The translations under genes were made by a program, and so were the position numbers. A stretch of DNA of 53,555 nt from Burkholderia sp. S171 (GTDB lineage: Bacteria; Pseudomonadota; Gammaproteobacteria; Burkholderiales; Burkholderiaceae). The stretch lies in contig NZ_LMUF01000042.1 of assembly GCF_009766085.1 (NCBI RefSeq), positions 18,418-71,972 of the forward strand. Direction: 5' to 3'. Of this stretch, positions 50,593 to 53,555 are shown piece by piece. A model generated the notes under the pieces. That model was not told the origin of the DNA and did not search any database. It was given only the letters and a program-made list of their open reading frames with translations. Position 1 is the first letter of the stretch. Every line of letters begins with the position of its first letter.

Positions 50593-53555
50593 GCTCAATC
50601 ATGCGGTCGCTGCGAAGCGTTTTCGAGTACCTCTCGCTGGATCTGCTGCGCCGGGTCGAAATTCGTTACCGGCTGATCACCGCATTCATTTTGCTTTCGC
50701 TGCTACCCATACTTCTTTCGGGTTACTTATCGTATGTGGAATCTACCGCAGCGATCAGGGAGAAGGCGGAGATATTTTCGAAAGAAGTGGTCAAGCAACT
50801 ATCCAAGAACGTCTTGCTGCGAATGGAACAAATCGAGACGGAGAGCAGTTCACTTGTGCTCTCTGACCGGGTTCAAGGCGCGCTGACAAGGGTCGCAATC
50901 GGCAATGAAACAGAGCAGAGCGAGGCCCGCCGGGACATGACCCGGCTGCTCCTGGAGCACTACGGATCGATTGATTTCATCAACCAGAAATATCTGCTCG
51001 ACAAGAACAACCGGATCATGGACACGCAGGCGTTCGCGCAATTGACCCGGGGCGTGATGCACCTGGTCGAGCAGGCGCCCCATCATAACGGCCACCCTTA
51101 CTGGGGCAGCTACGACAACGGCGTTGGGCAACAAAACCTCGGGATGGTGCGGGCCATCATCAGCAAGAGCAACAATCAGCAGATCGGCAATCTGGTTCTG
51201 GTGATTCGCCCCGAATATTTCTCTACCATTTTTAATGACGTCGCCTTGGGGAGCGGAACGGAAATCTACGTTCTCGATGCGAGCAGCAACAAGCTGATTG
51301 TCCGTGCCGACGACACCTCCACGAATTCAGACGAGACCACTGGTGAGTCCGTCGAACCTGGCCTGATCGATAAAATCGCGCATAACGAACCCTATGGGAA
51401 GCCGAGTGGTTTCGTTGCCTTCGAAGGCGAGCACCGCGCGCGCTACTTCGCCGCGTACTCAAGGATTCCGGGTACGACATGGTTTGTCGTCAGCACCATT
51501 CCGGAAGCGAAGTTGACGGCACAAGCACAGTCGGTGCGCAACCAGATCGTACTGGTCGGCATCCTGGGCTTCCTGCTTTCGATCTTCCTTGCTTACTTTA
51601 TTTCCCACAGCATTTCGGCGCCGCTCAAGGACCTGGTGCGAAAGATGCACGATACAGGCAACGATGCGGGAGCCCAGGCGGAGGACGGTGCGCAAGCGCT
51701 CGCGGATGCCGACGGCGAAGACGAGCTAGGCAGACTGGCGCAGCGCTTCGAAAGAATGCGCGAAGCGATCAAGCAGAAGATCCAGAAGATCAACGAGATC
51801 AATGCCTCGCTTGAGCAGACTGTCATTGAGCGCACCGCGGAACTCGTTACCAAGGAGCACGAGTCGCGGACGTTGATCGAGAATTCTCCGGACACGATTA
51901 CCCGCTACGACCGGAACCTCCGCCGCATTTACGCCAATCCCGCTTTCTGTGCCTCAGTCGGACGCAGCCTTGGGGAATCGCTCGGCAAGCGCCCTTCGGA
52001 GATCCCGGGCGGCGTGAATGCCCTCATCTACGAGAAGAAGATAAGCGAAGCCATCTCAAGCGGAAAAAGCGGGCAATTCGAGTTGAAATGGCTCAGTAAA
52101 GATGGACAGGAACAATGCGCCCATATCCGCCTGACTCCGGAGATTGACCGGTCGGGCGCGGTGAGCTCGGTGCTCGCTATCGGTCGTGATTTATCGGACC
52201 GGATGGCCTTCGAGGCGACGATCTGGGAACAGGCCAATTTCGATGCACTGACCCACCTTCCAAACCGTCAGATGTTCCATGGCCGTCTCGACCATGAAGC
52301 CAGAACGTCGCGTCGCTCCGGAAAGTGCATGGCCTTGATGCTGATCGACCTGGATCGCTTCAAAGAGGTTAACGACTCGCTGGGACACGACACAGGAGAC
52401 ATTCTCTTGATCGAGGCCGCCAGGCGCATCATGTCGAGCGTGCGCGAATCGGACACGGTTGCGCGTCTTGGCGGCGACGAGTTCACCGTCATTCTGCCCA
52501 ACCTGAACGACACCGAAAGCATTGACCGGATCGCAAAGACGATCATCGACAAGCTGGCCGAACCCTTCAAGCTCGGCCAAGACGAGGCTTTCATATCGGC
52601 GAGCGTCGGCGTCACAATTTACCCCAACGACACCATCGAGCTTGACGTCCTTTTCAAGAATGCTGACCAGGCCATGTATGCGGCCAAAAACGCGGGGCGC
52701 AATCGCTTCAGCTACTTCACGCCCGACCTGCAAGTGGCGGCAGAAAAGCGCCGGCGGCTCACGAGTGATCTACGCATCGCCCTGTCCGGTGAGCAGTTCC
52801 AGATCTATTACCAGCCTATCGTTGACCTGGCGACGGGAGAAATCTACAAAGCCGAAGCACTGATCCGATGGATGCACCCCGAACGCGGCACGATCAGTCC
52901 GCTGGATTTCATTCCATTGGCCGAAGACACGGGGCTCATCGTCCCGATCGGGGACTGGATGTTCAGGCAGGCCGTGCAACAGGCGCGGCAATGGCGCAGC
53001 CGATTCCATCCGTCGTTCCAGATCAGCGTCAACGTGTCGCCCGTGCAGATTCGTCAAGACAGCCTCCTCTGCATCCAATGGCCGGAATATCTGATCCAGG
53101 AAGGGATGCCGGGGCAGAGTGTTGCGATCGAAATAACCGAGGGGCTGTTGCTGAATGCGGAGTCGAAGATTGACGAGAAGCTGCTGACGTTCCGCGATGC
53201 AGGGATCCGGATCTCGATCGACGACTTCGGGACGGGTTACTCGTCGCTGGCGTATCTCAGGCGCTTCGATATCGATTACCTCAAGATCGATCGTTCATTC
53301 GTACAGAACCTTGCCTTCGATGAAGACAATCAGGCGCTGTGCGAAGCGATGGTCGTGCTGGCTCACAAACTGGGCTTAAAGGTCATCGCTGAAGGGGTAG
53401 AGACAACAGAGCAACGGGATTTCCTCATTGCGGTCGGCTGTGATTTTGCCCAAGGGTTTTTATATTCCGAACCCGTTCCGGCTGAGCAGTTTGAGGTGTT
53501 GCTATGGCCGGCTATCGAGGAAAGACCCGCCTGTGATTCCTGCGCGACGTCTTAG
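50589..53555 (+). CDS. Cache-HAMP-PAS-GGDEF-EAL c-di-GMP enzyme
   Basis: 988 residues, complete; the stop is the last codon of the window. TM1 is about 29-50, then a periplasmic Cache-type sensor (about 51-315), TM2 about 318-340, a HAMP-like segment (about 340-395), a coiled coil, a PAS domain (about 425-540), GGDEF (about 550-710) and EAL (about 725-970). The diguanylate cyclase site GGDEF is at 628-632, with an intact inhibitory RxxD site (Arg619-Asp622) five residues before it. The phosphodiesterase part keeps EAL (756-758), NVSP, EITE, DDFGTG (878-883), the Lys in YLKID and EGVE, so both activities may be real. Its start overlaps the stop of the binding lipoprotein gene by 4 bp. Confidence 0.95.
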   Translation: MSSIMRSLRSVFEYLSLDLLRRVEIRYRLITAFILLSLLPILLSGYLSYVESTAAIREKAEIFSKEVVKQLSKNVLLRMEQIETESSSLVLSDRVQGALTRVAIGNETEQSEARRDMTRLLLEHYGSIDFINQKYLLDKNNRIMDTQAFAQLTRGVMHLVEQAPHHNGHPYWGSYDNGVGQQNLGMVRAIISKSNNQQIGNLVLVIRPEYFSTIFNDVALGSGTEIYVLDASSNKLIVRADDTSTNSDETTGESVEPGLIDKIAHNEPYGKPSGFVAFEGEHRARYFAAYSRIPGTTWFVVSTIPEAKLTAQAQSVRNQIVLVGILGFLLSIFLAYFISHSISAPLKDLVRKMHDTGNDAGAQAEDGAQALADADGEDELGRLAQRFERMREAIKQKIQKINEINASLEQTVIERTAELVTKEHESRTLIENSPDTITRYDRNLRRIYANPAFCASVGRSLGESLGKRPSEIPGGVNALIYEKKISEAISSGKSGQFELKWLSKDGQEQCAHIRLTPEIDRSGAVSSVLAIGRDLSDRMAFEATIWEQANFDALTHLPNRQMFHGRLDHEARTSRRSGKCMALMLIDLDRFKEVNDSLGHDTGDILLIEAARRIMSSVRESDTVARLGGDEFTVILPNLNDTESIDRIAKTIIDKLAEPFKLGQDEAFISASVGVTIYPNDTIELDVLFKNADQAMYAAKNAGRNRFSYFTPDLQVAAEKRRRLTSDLRIALSGEQFQIYYQPIVDLATGEIYKAEALIRWMHPERGTISPLDFIPLAEDTGLIVPIGDWMFRQAVQQARQWRSRFHPSFQISVNVSPVQIRQDSLLCIQWPEYLIQEGMPGQSVAIEITEGLLLNAESKIDEKLLTFRDAGIRISIDDFGTGYSSLAYLRRFDIDYLKIDRSFVQNLAFDEDNQALCEAMVVLAHKLGLKVIAEGVETTEQRDFLIAVGCDFAQGFLYSEPVPAEQFEVLLWPAIEERPACDSCATS

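Noticed and set aside
1..53555. CRISPR array, integrase, transposase or prophage
   Set aside because: No regularly spaced repeats and no translation with transposase, recombinase or phage structural motifs were found.

Overview
The window looks like chromosomal DNA of a Burkholderiales bacterium, most likely Paraburkholderia or Caballeronia. The reasons are the high GC content, a Burkholderia-type trimeric porin with a VTLYG start, DUF4148 and DUF2501 secreted proteins, many LysR regulators, an imuA-imuB-dnaE2 SOS cassette, and a urea carboxylase plus allophanate hydrolase locus feeding from an Urt transporter. No rRNA, tRNA, CRISPR array, complete insertion sequence or prophage was seen. All assignments come from reading the sequence and translations; no database search was run.

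Region 1-8.1 kb (minus strand) is a nitrogen-scavenging locus. Allophanate hydrolase, urea carboxylase and a GntR/FCD regulator form one tight operon. It is followed by urtA and the start of urtB, for high-affinity urea uptake. The allophanate hydrolase and urtA promoters share one layout: a sigma-54-like -24/-12 element, then about 15 bp later a 12-bp CTTG-N4-CAAG palindrome. This suggests control by nitrogen status plus local repression by the GntR protein. Strong stem-loops lie between gntR and urtA and between urtA and urtB.

Region 8.4-15 kb (plus strand) is a four-gene catabolic operon: a glutamine-synthetase-like ligase, an aldehyde dehydrogenase, an iron-type alcohol dehydrogenase and an M81/MlrC metallohydrolase. 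A convergent LysR gene follows. The set fits a gamma-glutamylation route for an amino alcohol, which I regard as one of the best candidates here for an undescribed pathway.

Region 15.3-27.8 kb holds metE with divergent metR, a LysR/SDR pair whose SDR ribosome-binding site lies inside a 9-bp stem-loop, a response regulator / sensor kinase / small membrane protein operon, a secreted alpha/beta hydrolase, DUF4148, a second SDR, DUF2945 and DUF72 genes. Region 27.9-33.2 kb is the SOS mutagenesis cassette imuA-imuB-dnaE2 behind a consensus LexA box. A DUF2501 protein follows.

Region 34-35.6 kb carries a single Shedu-type (DUF4263) anti-phage nuclease gene, with a possible small Cys-rich gene immediately downstream and a terminator closing the unit. 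Region 35.9-42.9 kb is metabolic and regulatory: LysR/tautomerase, a TetR remnant, a PhyH dioxygenase with an orphan amino-acid binding protein and divergent LysR, a porin, and a UPF0149/SEC-C protein. Region 42.9-48.1 kb is a translationally coupled operon of DUF2760 and two divergent Hsp70 proteins, an uncharacterised chaperone set. The window ends (49.2-53.6 kb) with a solute-binding lipoprotein whose stop overlaps the start of a Cache-HAMP-PAS-GGDEF-EAL protein. This looks like a periplasmic ligand sensor coupled to c-di-GMP signalling, and is the other leading candidate for a new system.
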